A stretch of DNA of 64,000 nt from Emiliania huxleyi CCMP1516 (GCF_000372725.1 NW_005197506.1:486177-550176), one strand, 5' to 3'; shown: positions 30,475 to 41,040, numbered from the stretch's first letter. Numbers and translations: made by a program. The notes: generated by a model from the sequence alone, not told the origin.

Positions 30475-31261
30475 TGAAGAATAAATCAGTAACCAGCCGC
30501 CGGTCTGCTAATCATAGATAGAGGCCGTCAAGTGTGACATTTAAGTCCACACACATAAACAACTGGTATTGCTAAAAATCTCTCTCACACATATATACGA
30601 CATACACACACACAATGCAACTCTCACGACACACGGGGATCGGGTGGAGCGGCGGCGGCGGCGGCGGCAGTGGCACGCGCGGGCGGACGGACTTGGACGA
30701 GGCGGAGCAGCGACCGCCTGGGCGGCCGCTGCTCTGTCTGCCAGAGCGCGCCGTCTGCGCAGCTCGAGCAGCCCGCAGTCCGCACAAGAGGAGGAGAGTG
30801 GAGAGCGGCAAAAGTAGCATAGCATGTTTGCATGTATCGGCATTCTTGGCGATGGTCTCAAAGACCGGCTGACGGGATGAACGCACTGCGTCCGGCGCGG
30901 CCAGCGCGCGACCCAGCACAGGAGTGAGAGCCACATGGCTCGCACCGCGGCTCTGTGGCGTCACGGTGGAGTCCGCATTGCCCGCGATCACTCCGCATTT
31001 GATGCCGCCGGCTGTCGACCGCCGCACCGCACCACAGTCATACTGGACTACTGCCGTGCAGGCTGCCGCCAGTCTGCGCCGCCGTAGCTGCTGCTGTGGC
31101 TACAGAAGACTCGGCGCATGAGCGTTCGACGTCCACGGGCGCCGGCAGGGTGGTTTCCATGCTCCGTGGCGGCGGTGGAGTCAAAATCCAGGTCAATCCG
31201 CCTCAGATACGACACCGAGGAAAATGTGGGCACGTCTGCAGCTACGACCTACGTGCAGGCA
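30475..31261. other. Intergenic region
   Basis: Holds the dispersed motif GGTATTGCTAAAAATCTCTC at 30565-30584 and a short CA run. No gene is supported. Confidence 0.5.
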
Positions 31262-31263
31262 TA

Positions 31264-32909
31264 GACTGGTTCCACAATAGATTTAGCCCTCCGGCCACGT
31301 CATGGGGCCATTCGAAGTGCCGCGGCCGGCTAGCTCGTGACGGCCCGAGTCCGAGGGTTGCAGCCGTGAGGCTCGGGCCCTGGGTGCAGTCTGAGGCCCC
31401 ACGCCTGTCGCTCGGGCGCGGAGGCGAGCCACGAGCGCATTCGGTACCCAGGTCACGCATCTTTCCACGCCCTCATTCGAGCGACATCGCGGACACAACA
31501 CTGCCTCACGCCCTTACTCTATTGCTGCTAGGCTACTCAAGCGAGACCTGGTGGCAATCCCGTCTGGCCAGCTCATCACGCCGCTTCGCGCAGGTATCGC
31601 GCCAGGCCCTGCCACCGCTCGCCGCCTCGCCGGCACGCTCGCGCTCTCCACAGATCCAATGCGCGCGAATACTCCGACCGGCGCGCACACCCACTCCGCC
31701 GCCGCCGCTCATGCGACCGCAACGCCGCGCCGCGACGTGCGCACCGCACGCAACCGCACGCAGCGACGCTTACCCGTCGGCCGTGGCACGCCGGCTCATG
31801 CATATCACATTGGTCATATTGTGCCGCAGGCGTTTGGGATTTGGCTCTCCCATGCGCCATGGCGCTCGGCGACGGGCGCATGCTCGGCGGCGAGCAGGCG
31901 GCGAGCTGCATGGAGTACGGCGTGGTGTCGGCGTCGACCATGGCGTGCCACGCCGCAAGACACACGCTGTGCGTCGCCTCAAAACCTCGCAGGTTGTCTG
32001 ACAGCTAGCCCCGCCAGAATCACGCAGAATATTTTTACTAATACACGCAGGGTGAAACACGCACGCAGACACGCAGAGGCACGCCGTGCGGAGTCGAGTC
32101 TCGGCTCTTTGTCCGTTCGTACTTAAGTACAAATACCTTCTCCAAATTATATGTCGTCACCGTAGCCCCCGCCGTGGCCGTGCCAGCACACTGACGTTGT
32201 GTCCCGCGGGTGCTGACACCTCTCTGCGAGGAAGCGATACTCTCCCAGCGTGCCAACGTGGCACGTTGAATGCTGGACACATCGAGCCTGCAACGGCACT
32301 GCCGCGTACACCGATCGGCACCGCCCTCGAAATAGGAGAGCCTAACCAGGAACGCCAAACGCCTGCGGCACAATGGCCAATGCGTGAGCCAGCGAGACGG
32401 CCGACGGGTAAGCGGCGCTGCGTGCGGTGCGCACGTCGCGGCGCGGCGTTGCGGTCGCGTGAGCGGCGGGCGCGGGCGTTGGTCTGCGTGCGTGAGTTCG
32501 CGCGGCTGTGTGTCTCTCCGGAGAGCGGAGCGCGAGCGTGCCGGCGAGGCGGCGAGCGGTGGCAGGGCCTGGCGCGATACCTGCGCGAAGCGGCGTGTTG
32601 AGCTGGCCAGACGGGATTGCCACCAGGTCTCGCTTGAGTAGCCTAGCAGCAATAGAGTAAGGGCGTGAGGCAGTGTTGTGTCCGCGATGTCGCTCGAATG
32701 AGGGCGTGGAAAGATGCGTGACCTGGGTACCGAATGCGCTCGTGGCTCGCCTCCGCGCCCGAGCGACAGGCGTGGGGCCTCAGACTGCACCCAGGGCCCG
32801 AGCCTCACGGCTGCAATCCTCGGACTCGGGCCGTCACGAGCTAGCCGGCCGCGGCACTTCGAATGGCCCCATGACGTGGCCGGAGGGCTAAACCAATGTG
32901 GAACCAGTC
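31264..32909. mobile_element. Foldback element with about 600-bp inverted arms
   Basis: The left arm (31264 to about 31860) and right arm (about 32330-32909) are reverse complements at high identity for their whole length. The outermost sequence is GACTGGTTCCACA on the left and its complement on the right. Each end is preceded or followed by TA (31262-31263 and 32910-32911), compatible with a TA target duplication. The central loop of about 470 bp holds no recognisable transposase. The long open frames across it are shared by both arms and are not thought to be genes. It is probably a non-autonomous TIR or foldback DNA transposon. Confidence 0.8.
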
Positions 32910-33208
32910 TATGTTTTACGGCTCATCTGCGGTGCTTTCGGTGGTCTCCGCATTGCGCGGCCGCCGAGCAACTTGGCGATGGAATGAGTTGATGGGACCT
33001 TCAACCATGCGAGGGCTGGGCGTCCTCGACACGGTGGCAGCAAAGCCGGTGCCGAGGCGCGGTGCGCAGAGGCGTGAGCGCGCGTCAAAACGAAGGAAAT
33101 TTATGCCGAAAACAGCCTGTAAAGCGAAAAAACCCACTCAGGTCTCTCATGACACCACACTCGAAAAACCACGAAAGGAAAAAGAAAACAAACTCGCGCC
33201 GGCATTGG

Positions 33209-34651
33209 ATGCTCCACACGGTCGACCTCGCCACCGCAGAGGCGCACGGCGCCCGCTGCCTCGACGGCTCGCCGCCGTGGTTCTATTACGACCGGCCGCG
33301 CTCGCCGGGCGGCTCAGGCTCGAATAACGCGTCATGGCTGGTGATGCTGGACGGCGGCGCGTGGTGCTACTCGCTGGACGAGTGCGCTGCCCGCGCCACC
33401 AACGGGCTCGGCTCTTCGCTCCAGGCAAAGCAGCGCAGCTGGGTCTACTCCGGGCTGCTGGATCCATCGCCGGCCCACAACCCCGCCTTTGCCTCCTTCC
33501 ACCGGGTGCTCCTTGGGTACTGCGACGGCGGCTCCTTCGCCGGCAACCGCGAGGCGGCGCTGCACGACAGCAGCGGTCGCCCCGTGTGGTTCAGAGGTCG
33601 GCGCAACCTCGACGCGCAGCTCGAGGCGCTGCGCGGCCTCAGCCTCGCGCCGACGCCGTCTGCAGTACCTCTGCAGACCTTCTCGGAGCCTTCCCGTAGG
33701 CGCTGCGCGGCCTCGGCCTCGCGGATGGGGCGGAGCTGCTCCTGGCCGGCGGATCGGCGGGCGGCCTCGGCGCGCTCTTCTCGGCGGAGCGGGTTCGCGC
33801 GCGGTTGCCTCAACTCTCCCGCTTCAAGCTGCTCCTGCTGTCGGCCTTCTTCCTCCACCGGCAGCCCGAGCCGCTGCCGCGCGCCGCCGCATGCCGCCGC
33901 ACCTTCGACCCGGCCGCCTCCTCCGCGGCGTGCACGCCGTGGCCTGACAAGATGAGGGCCCTGTACGAGCTCATGCACGCCTCGGGCGCACCCGGCTGCG
34001 AGCGAGCGCTGCCGGCCACTGAGCGGTGGCGCTGCATCTTTGCGAACGAGAGCGGCGCGCGGCTCGACGGCGGCGTGCCGCTCTTTCTCGTCAACTCGGC
34101 GCACGACTCGTGGTGCCGCTTGCTAGACGGACACTTCCTCGACACCTCCTCGACACCTCCTCGACTCTTGCTGTCCCACCGCCCGTAGGATCACTCCCTC
34201 GCACCACTCCGTCGCCCCGCCCTCGCCTCGCAGGCAGACGGCGAACGTCTGGCGGACGTACCCGCGCTGCCGCTGGTCTCGCTGCGCCGCCGCCGACGTC
34301 GCGCGAGACGTGCGCACCTCCAACCGGATGATTCGCTCCTTCCTCGCCGACCTGCACGCAGCGGGACTCCTGCGCAGGCCGGGCGGCGGCGCCTTCATCT
34401 CGTCGTGCAACGAGCACGTCGCCTCGCTCAGCGCCGCAGACTACGGGTCCACGCTCGTGGGTGGCACCGCGATGGCGAGCGCCATCGCGCGCTGGTGGCA
34501 CGCGCCGGCCGACGCGCCGCCCGAGCAGCACACGTACCTGCCGTGCGAGCTCGACCCCGCTTCGCGCGCGCCGCACTACGAGTGCAACCCCACTTGCAGC
34601 ACGAAGCGCAGGCGCCGCCTAAGACAGGAGTGTCCCGGCTGGCCGTGCTGA
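33209..34651 (+). CDS. Pectin-acetylesterase/NOTUM-family hydrolase
   Basis: Exon 1 (to 33625) has the family N-terminus: GARCLDGSPPWFYYDRP, WLVMLDGGAWCYSLDEC, ASFHRVLLGYCDGGSFAG and WFRGRRNLDAQLE. Exon 2 (33700-34121) carries the nucleophile motif LLLAGGSAGGLGALF and FLVNSAHDSW with the catalytic Asp. Exon 3 (34234-34651) carries GAFISSCNEHVA with the catalytic His. All three triad residues are kept. Members remove acetyl or palmitoleoyl esters from extracellular polymers or proteins. No signal peptide is seen; the Met at 33209 is only the nearest to the domain, so an upstream exon is likely, perhaps displaced by the foldback element 300 bp away. Both introns are GC-AG. Confidence 0.85.
33626..33699 (+). 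other. Introner-like intron in the pectin-acetylesterase gene
   Basis: A 74-nt GC-AG intron. Its first 24 nt (33626-33649) match the first 24 nt of the next exon (33700-33723) at 23 positions. Its 3' end, ACCTTCTCGGAGCCTTCCC then GTAG, closely matches that of the intron at 61421-61491. Confidence 0.8.
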
Positions 34652-34780
34652 CGCGCCGAGGTTTCAGTGTTATTGTGTGCCGGCGCGCAACCGGCGACCG
34701 CGGGCCGGGGGCCCCTGTGGGGTGGCTGGTAAAATTCAAAAAAATGTCGCGCATATACAGACAGACTTTCCTTTTCAGAT

Positions 34781-34790
34781 TCTACAGACA
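34781..34790 (+). repeat. 10-bp target-site duplication, left
   Basis: TCTACAGACA, identical to 35724-35733 on the other side of the TIR element. Confidence 0.9.
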
Positions 34791-35723
34791 ATGGTTGGGT
34801 AGTAGGGCTAGAGGGTCGCTCTACACTTAGCCTCTGCAGCGAGCGAGCGCTCAACTTAGCCCCCGCACGGAGCCGGGCTCAGACTTAGACCCTCATGGTC
34901 GGGGGCCATGAACTTAGACGACATAAGGCCAACTCCGGGTAAAACCCGGGTATACCTGGTTGAATCAGCTTTCAGGTTTACCCGAAAAATACCTGGACGC
35001 GTCCCGACCAACGTTTGCCGCGCACGACGCCATATCGCCTTCTCCCAGGGCCAGTGCGCTACTTGCGGCGCGCAACGCCTGCTCAAGTACGCGCAACGAC
35101 CAACGTACCATATGCTGCCGCTATGCGTGCCTTAAGGCGGCTGCGGCGAAGCGGCGGGCGCGGCATGCCGATGGCAGTGCGGACGATGCGGTTGCGATGT
35201 GTTCTGCTTCAAGATCGTGGCGGTGCTTGGCATGCACTTCTGCGATCCCAATCAGCTCATCGCAACGAAGCAGCGCAACAAGCTGGCTGCTGCCAACAAG
35301 GCCCTATGCTACCTCACGCGCGGATCGTTCAATACAAAGAGGACCAGCATACACAGAGGCTTCTCTGACACGCGTCTGTTTGAGCTTGAGGCTATTTGTG
35401 AGAACTGTTTGGCTAGAAGTCGCCGAACATTGCGCTCAGGAGGCAGCAACGAGAACCGGAAGAGGAGGATGCTGAGGCGGCGATTGCTGAGCATGAGGAG
35501 GATCGATCGCCCGCCGCAGGCGAAGAAAATTTGGGGGCTGTGCCGATGTTGATCACGGGGCGTTGATCACGGTGGGAGCCTTGGCCCCAGGCCGTGCCAC
35601 GGCCGACTTAGCCGATGTAAGAGGCTCCCGCTGATCTTAGACCGCGCAAGCACTCCAGCGTGGCTAGCCACACTTAGACCCATTAGGCCTCCAGGCTCAG
35701 AACTTAGACTACTACCCAACCAG
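34791..35723. mobile_element. Mutator-like (MULE-type) TIR element, non-autonomous
   Basis: 933 bp bounded by imperfect terminal inverted repeats, ATGGTTGGGTAGTAG left and the complement of CTGGTTGGGTAGTAG right, with a perfect 10-bp target duplication. Mutator-like elements typically make 9-11-bp duplications. ACTTAG(A/C)C motifs recur about four times near each end, all in one orientation, resembling subterminal transposase sites. The centre has an open stretch (about 35030-35552) with CxxC pairs (QCATCG, CRWQCGRCGCDVFC) and KRTSIHRGFSDTRLFELEAI; this could be a captured gene piece. No MULE transposase domain is recognised. Confidence 0.85.
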
Positions 35724-35733
35724 TCTACAGACA
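35724..35733 (+). repeat. 10-bp target-site duplication, right
   Basis: TCTACAGACA, matching the left copy exactly. Confidence 0.9.
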
Positions 35734-35884
35734 GGATACACGAGACCCCGGCGCCGCGGGAGCCTCTCATCAAGACCATGCTCAAGACACACACGCGTCA
35801 CGCGCCATCCAGAGACCAGACGGCCAACGCCAGAGGCGAGAGGGCTACCCCCGCCCCACATGCCACGATGCCACATGCCGCTTT

Positions 35885-37559
35885 TCACCACGGCTCCTCC
35901 TCCGCCTCGCACGTCGCGCGAGTCGGGTCCCACACGTTTTGCCTACACCACCATCGCGCGCTCGCCTCCTCCTCGTCAAGCGCAACGCCCGCGGGCAGCC
36001 TCCGCCACTTGCCGCACGCGTCGCAAGCCACCCACGTCGTCTCGTTCCGCGCGGACGCCCTCTCGCGGCCGCGCTTCTTGCCGCGCGCTCGCCGCCCGCG
36101 CGCGCCGCCCGCCGCAACCCCGCCCGTCAGCAGCTCGCTCCACTCGCTTCCGAGCCCCTCGAGCGCCGCCGCCTCGGCATGGGGAGGGATCCACCCCTCG
36201 TACCAGTCCGCCGCCTTGGCGGCGAGCGGCGACGCGACCAGCGCGGCCAGCTTGGGCAGAGTCACCTGCGGGCACGGCACTACCGCGTGTGGCGTGTGGC
36301 GGCGGGGTGCGGACCGCTGTGCCTGCGGCGGCGCCTCGCAGCAGCCGACGATGTGATGCATCGGCGGGGCGTGCTGCCTTGCACCGCCGAGCTCGCCGCC
36401 CGCCTCGTGGGCCTGCGTCGCCGACTCGGGCACAATGTTGAAGGAGAAGCTCGGCAGCGACCGCTCGGCCGCTCCTACGGGGGCAGACGCCGTGGATTAG
36501 TCGTGGACGTGTCCCAGGACCGCTCGGTTGCGACTCGGCTGGCGGCGAGGAGCGCCGAGGAGCGCATGCTCCGTCACCCCGACGGCGAAGGAGGTGCCGA
36601 CGAAGACAAGCGCCTGTCCACCGCTGCCGCTGTGAGGAGGAAGCGCTGCTATCGGGCGCAAGCGGAGGGAGGCGCTCGCGAGGGCGGGCAGGCGCCTTTG
36701 CGCACTCGAGCCAGCGGCGCGCCTTGCGGTACTGGTAAAAGGAGTGCGACTCGTACTCCTCGTCGAAGAGCAGCGCCTGCGGCAGCGCCGGCGCGCCGCA
36801 GGCAGGGCAGGTTGGCAGCGCACCCAGCACCGTTCGCGTCGCCTTGGGGTCGCATGGGGCCGCCTGCCGCTCCACCGCACACGTCGCTCGGACGCCGCCG
36901 CCCGCCGGCCGGAGCCGCAGGTGAACCACCACGCGTGCCCGAAGCGCGGGGTCGGGTGTTACATCGGGACCCTTCGCATCCGCCTCCCACTCGGCTGTGG
37001 CGGTCGCGAGGTCTAACTGCGCCGGGCCGATGCTCTCGGCGGCCGCGTATCGGCAGCCGGGCGAGACGCACTTGAGCAGCCCGGCGCGGCCGTGGACCTC
37101 GACCAGCCGCTCCGAGGGCAGGCCGGCCCTCTGATGCAGCCCATCGATGTTCTGCGTGATGACGTGCACGTTGGTCTGGCGGCACGCGGCAACCTCCGCA
37201 ACCGCGAAGTGTCCGGCGGACGGCTCGTAGGTCCGCTCGCTCGTTGAACCAGGCTCAGCGACCACGTGTGCTGGGATCCAAAAATTGTCATACCAGCCGC
37301 GAGGGTCGGCGAGAAAGGCGGCGCGTGTGCCCCACTCCAGGACCCACTTGGCCCACACGCCCTCCGCGCCTCGGAACGTCGGAATGCCGCTCGGCGCAGA
37401 CAAACCCGAGCCAGTGACAAACACGACTGGGTCGCCGCGCCGGATGATCCTCGCGAGCTGCAGCAGCGAGGACGGCGCAGAGCCGGTGGATGAGTCGCCG
37501 GACGGCGCAGAGCTGGTTGATGGGACAGGCGCAGAGCTGGTTGATGGGACAGGCGGCAT
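35885..37559 (-). CDS. Sirtuin (SIR2) deacylase fused to a CW-type zinc finger
   Basis: The first exon from 37559 holds the Rossmann and zinc modules: VVFVTGSGLSAPSGIPTFRG, TQNIDGLHQRAG, EVHGRAG (catalytic His 156), CVSPGC and CPACGAPALPQALLF. The second (near 36600) gives ALVFVGTSFAVGVTE and the third SLPSFSFNIVPES and PPMHHIVGCCE. A GC-AG intron (36334-36266) joins this to VTLPKLAALV, the usual sirtuin end. The same exon goes on through a basic linker (GRRARGKKRGRER) to a CW domain: TTWVACDACGKWRRLP, then WWC and DPTRATC. Sirtuins use NAD to remove acyl groups from lysines; CW domains bind histone H3 methylated at Lys4. The N-terminus repeats VPSTSSAP. Exons upstream (37620-37812, 37840-38280) may belong to this gene. 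Confidence 0.88.
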
Positions 37560-37619
37560 GTCGGTTGGGGGAGGGGCGCTGTCTGCTGTTGCCGCAGCGG
37601 CTGGCTAGAACCGGCTGGA

Positions 37620-38280
37620 TACACGGGGGACAGCCACCCGTCGGCACCGCGTCAAACAGGTCAGCTGTAGAGGGGGTGTTGTGCAAAAGAGAATCTTGGC
37701 CAAAAGAGAATCTGTCCAAAAGAGAATTTTCACGGAGTTGGGGCCGCTCGGCGCCGCCCGCCTCCTCCACAACTAGAGGTCGAACCGACCGCATCGCCTC
37801 GGCAAGGTTCATCGGACGGTGTGATTCCCCACGGTGTCGTCAAGCGAGAGCGCGGTAGCCGCAAGTGGTGATGGCGTCGACATCGGTGGCCTGCCCACAC
37901 CGCCCTGGTACGGCCGCACTTGTGCCGCCCTCATGCAGGAGCGCCGCCACCGACGCCTCGACGACGCGGCAAGCTTCTTCTCTGTTGCTGCAAGTGTTGC
38001 CGCAAGCTCTTCTATCAGCGTGCGCCGACTCAAGGGCCGCTAGCTTCTGCTCGAGAATAGCGACCCTCTCCTCGGCATTGGTAGTTGAGCTTGAGGGGCA
38101 GCAGCTAGGAGGCGCCGGCGAGAGGGGCGAGAGCGGCGGCGACGGGGGCGAGACGAAGTTGCGGTGGCGATGATGTCGCCGCCGATGACGACGGTGCCGT
38201 TTTTGTATACTGTGCGCGTCCCCGCGGTTGTCGTTGGAGACACCAATGCCGATATGCGGAAAAGATGGCGTCCGTGTCAA
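37620..38280 (-). CDS. Possible upstream exons (coiled-coil and Ser-rich), tentative
   Basis: Two protein-like minus-strand stretches lie upstream of the sirtuin gene: NAEERVAILEQKLAALESAH plus REEACRVVEASVAALLHEGG (38100-37900) and RENSLLDRFSFGQDSLLHN then TPSTADLFDAVPTG (37740-37640). They may form a small gene or 5' exons of the sirtuin. No domain recognised. Confidence 0.3.
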
Positions 38281-39480
38281 CCCACAAGAGCCCTCAGAGG
38301 GTGAGCTGGCGAGAGCATTGTAAGAAACGCCCCCCCGACCACCGTCTCGCCTGGCTCTCCGCCTTCGTCATGAAGCCCAGCGCCGAAGCGGCAACCAAGG
38401 CCTGATGCGACGGCATCGGTCCCCGTCGCGACAGAGTAGCGGCCAGAAGCAGACGTGCCCCACCGCCACTCGCAAAGGTGACGCCATGCCGGATGCTGAG
38501 GTCTCAAAGCCTAGCCGCGGTGGCAAAGTGGCCATCCATCGAGCATCGTGGGTCTCGGCAGATCGGCGGGGCGCGGGGGCCATGCTCGTCGGCGCGCAGG
38601 GGGGTGGTCAGATTGCCTCTTTGACACGCGCTTTAGATTACCGCAGCTGTGAATAAATAGTATCTGCAAGAGACACCAGCACCCCCTCGTTCAATGGGAC
38701 AGGCGGCGGATCGTGCGCGCTGGACACGCGGGCTGGGCACAAAAGCACAAACACCCCGGGCCCGACCGAAAATCGCACGACGGCTGGGTTCACGCAACCT
38801 CCGAGTTAGCTAAAAAAAGCGCATAGGCGGTTGAACTCCGCAAAGTCTCTTTTTCACCCGTTTCGCACTGGCCCCGGCCCGGGGGGGCCGTAGGCTGTCC
38901 GCGACGTGTGACAGTGACTCCAACGTCGTCGGGTAGCCTGACGCACCGCCCGGTGTCACCACTCCTCCCGTTTCAGCTCTCTAGAGCTTCGCCACGACAG
39001 CACGCCGACGGCAAGCTCTGAGGTCCGTCTGGTGGGCATGCTGTGTTACAGCCGCCCCGCGCATGAAGCTCGCACCATGACTCACTTCTAAGCCCTCTCA
39101 TCCCGACCTGGCGGCGTGTGTGAAGGATGCGCGGCCGAGCCGCTGGCTGGCACTGCCTGAACGTCCGAGATGGCCGCAGCACAGGCCAGACGTCGCGCCG
39201 CTGGCCAAACCAAGCCGGTTTGCGGTCGAGCCGGTCGAGCTGATTGGGCCGGCGAAGAGTTTCGGATCGGAGCACACCAACCTGGCCGACGCGGAGCGGC
39301 CAAAGTCAAAATCGGAGGTGCGAGCGAGTCGAAAAATCGAGAAAAAATAGAATTTTGATCTTGTGATCTCTGCCACGGTTCCCATGCCCCAAACTTGTCC
39401 CCAACACGGGGGCATGCACTCCGCAGCCTCAAACCCCGCTGTCACTAGGGGTCGAGGCTAGAGAAAACCAACCCTTAGGT
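38281..39480. other. Region without supported gene
   Basis: Short open frames only. A GGGACAGGCGGCGGATCG patch at 38697 recalls the sirtuin N-terminal repeat (tgggacaggcgg at 37548). Confidence 0.5.
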
Positions 39481-39494
39481 ATGTTGTTCTCTCG

Positions 39495-39537
39495 TCTCGT
39501 CTCTGTCTCTGTCTCTGTCTCTGTCTCTGTCTCTGTC

Positions 39538-39597
<60 letters not shown>
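39495..39597. repeat. (TCTGTC)n/(TC)n compound microsatellite
   Basis: GTCTCT units turn into a CT run of about 55 bp. Confidence 0.95.
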
Positions 39598-39621
39598 CGG
39601 CTATCCGGAGGACGTGCAAGA

Positions 39622-39690
39622 GCCCACAAGGTGCCCGCGAACGCGACGCTGGTCTTCGAGGTCGAGCTGATGCCTGATCGGCCTGGAACG
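39622..39690 (+). pseudogene. FKBP C-terminal strand fragment
   Basis: Directly after the microsatellite the plus strand reads AHKVPANATLVFEVELMPD, which fits the last FKBP strand (IPPNATLVFDVELL in FKBP12). No other part of an FKBP is found in the preceding 1 kb, so this is a relic, or the last exon of a gene whose remainder was replaced by the microsatellite. Confidence 0.4.
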
Positions 39691-39957
39691 GGAAGAAGCC
39701 CAAGTGCAAGATTGCAAGAACGAAGAAGGACACAACTCGCGACGGCGACAACGCGACAAGGTGGGGGCGCGCGAGCCCGGCAGCCAGGCGGCGCAGGCTA
39801 AGAAGCCGATGCGGCCGAAGCCGCCAGAGCCGGAGCCCGGGGCCGGCGGGCGGCGGCGGCATGGGCAGCTCACGGCCGCCCATATGAAACGGCGGACCGT
39901 GTTTCATGTCATGTGGCGATTAGTAACCGCGCATGCTCTGTCACACACGCTGCACGC

Positions 39958-40287
39958 TCAGCCGTTGCGTCTCCATGGATTGCCAGGCGGCGGTCCGTTT
40001 GCCTGGGTGGCATGCATGTTCTTGCCGCAGCAACCCTCGCGTCCCTCCGCGTAGGAGCGTTTGCGAGACGCGGCCACCATGTCGCGGACGGCGTCGGCGC
40101 TGCTGTATGTCATCCCGTCGCCGTCATATTCACCCGTAGCCTCCCCGCGCGAGAGCGGCTCGGACTCGCACAGCGTCGCTGCCACTTGTCGCAGGCCGAC
40201 GGCGGAGTGTGCGTGCGTCGGCACCACCAGTGGGTACGCCGGTTCACAGAGCAGCCAGACCACGAAGGAGATGAGGTTCCTCGCCAT
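39958..40287 (-). CDS. Small secreted protein, hypothetical
   Basis: From an ATG at 40287 the minus strand reads MARNLISFVVWLLCEPAYPL, a plausible signal peptide, followed by about 90 residues with a tyrosine/acidic patch (ATGEYDGDGMTYSSADAV), GREGCCGKNMHATQ and PPPGNPWRRNG. There is no homology I can name. The frame is also open 27 codons upstream. Confidence 0.35.
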   Translation of the reverse strand: MARNLISFVVWLLCEPAYPLVVPTHAHSAVGLRQVAATLCESEPLSRGEATGEYDGDGMTYSSADAVRDMVAASRKRSYAEGREGCCGKNMHATQANGPPPGNPWRRNG

Positions 40288-40399
40288 TTCCGAGGAACTC
40301 GGCCTGCGGCGCTTTTCTCGCGCGGCACAAGCACGCACACACCGTCGCCGGGGCCAAACGCCGAGCACAACGCGTGGAAGTTTTGTTTTTTTTCCAGTC

Positions 40400-41040
40400 C
40401 TTTTGTGTGGACTCTGCTGACAGGGTTAGTGCACCACTAACCGTTGCTTTTATGCGGCAGGATTTTGCTTTATGCGGCAGCATTCACCGTGACTCTTGCC
40501 GTGGATGGTTAGTGACCGCGGTTGCTTACGCAATACTACGCCATGAGCTGAGCTTCACCAGAGAGAGAGAGAGATTTGTTTGTTTTGTTCTTCACCAGCC
40601 GTTGAAGAAATGTGGGCTCTGTGATTTGCATTTGTTTGGGCTCGGCAGCTTGTCGACTACCGGCCGGAGCCGGAGTCGGAACCGTATTCGAGATGGTCTT
40701 CGAGGGTGTCGAATATGTCATTCGCCTCGCTAGTAGAGCCGGTGCCGCATGACTCCAGCCGTTTCTCTTCCTTCCCTTGCCTTCTCTTGCCGTCCGTTCT
40801 CTGTGCGCATTCCACTGCATGCGCGATGCGGCATCACAAGCGTCTTCTGCCGGGCGCGCATCGCTGAACTCGTACCTGGTAGGCCATCGCTTTGCTGAAA
40901 GATCAGGCGCCTGAATGGCGACAGTGAGCGTCTCCTACTTATGGATTGCGCTCGAGGTACGAGGAGCGCAAGAGCGCGCCGCAGGCGAAGCGATTTTTTG
41001 GCGGCAGGGCTGTTCCAATTTATCTTGATTCTTGTGACTT
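40400..41040. other. Region without supported gene
   Basis: A GA run followed by TTTGTTTGTTTTG at 40560-40588 resembles 11100-11160. Otherwise nothing seen. Confidence 0.5.

Noticed and set aside
31096-32001. 301-codon plus-strand and 256-codon minus-strand frames in the foldback element
   Set aside because: They are the same sequence read from the two inverted arms. No transposase or other domain is recognised; treated as arm sequence.
34791-35723. MULE transposase gene inside the TIR element
   Set aside because: No stretch resembling a transposase or its SWIM finger was found; the interior ORF is only about 120 codons.
36334-36540. Third introner-like intron in the sirtuin gene, from a repeated CCGAGCGGTC near 36521 and 36456
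   Set aside because: Only ten bases, in GC-rich sequence, and the intron lacks the shared CCTTCTCGG core.
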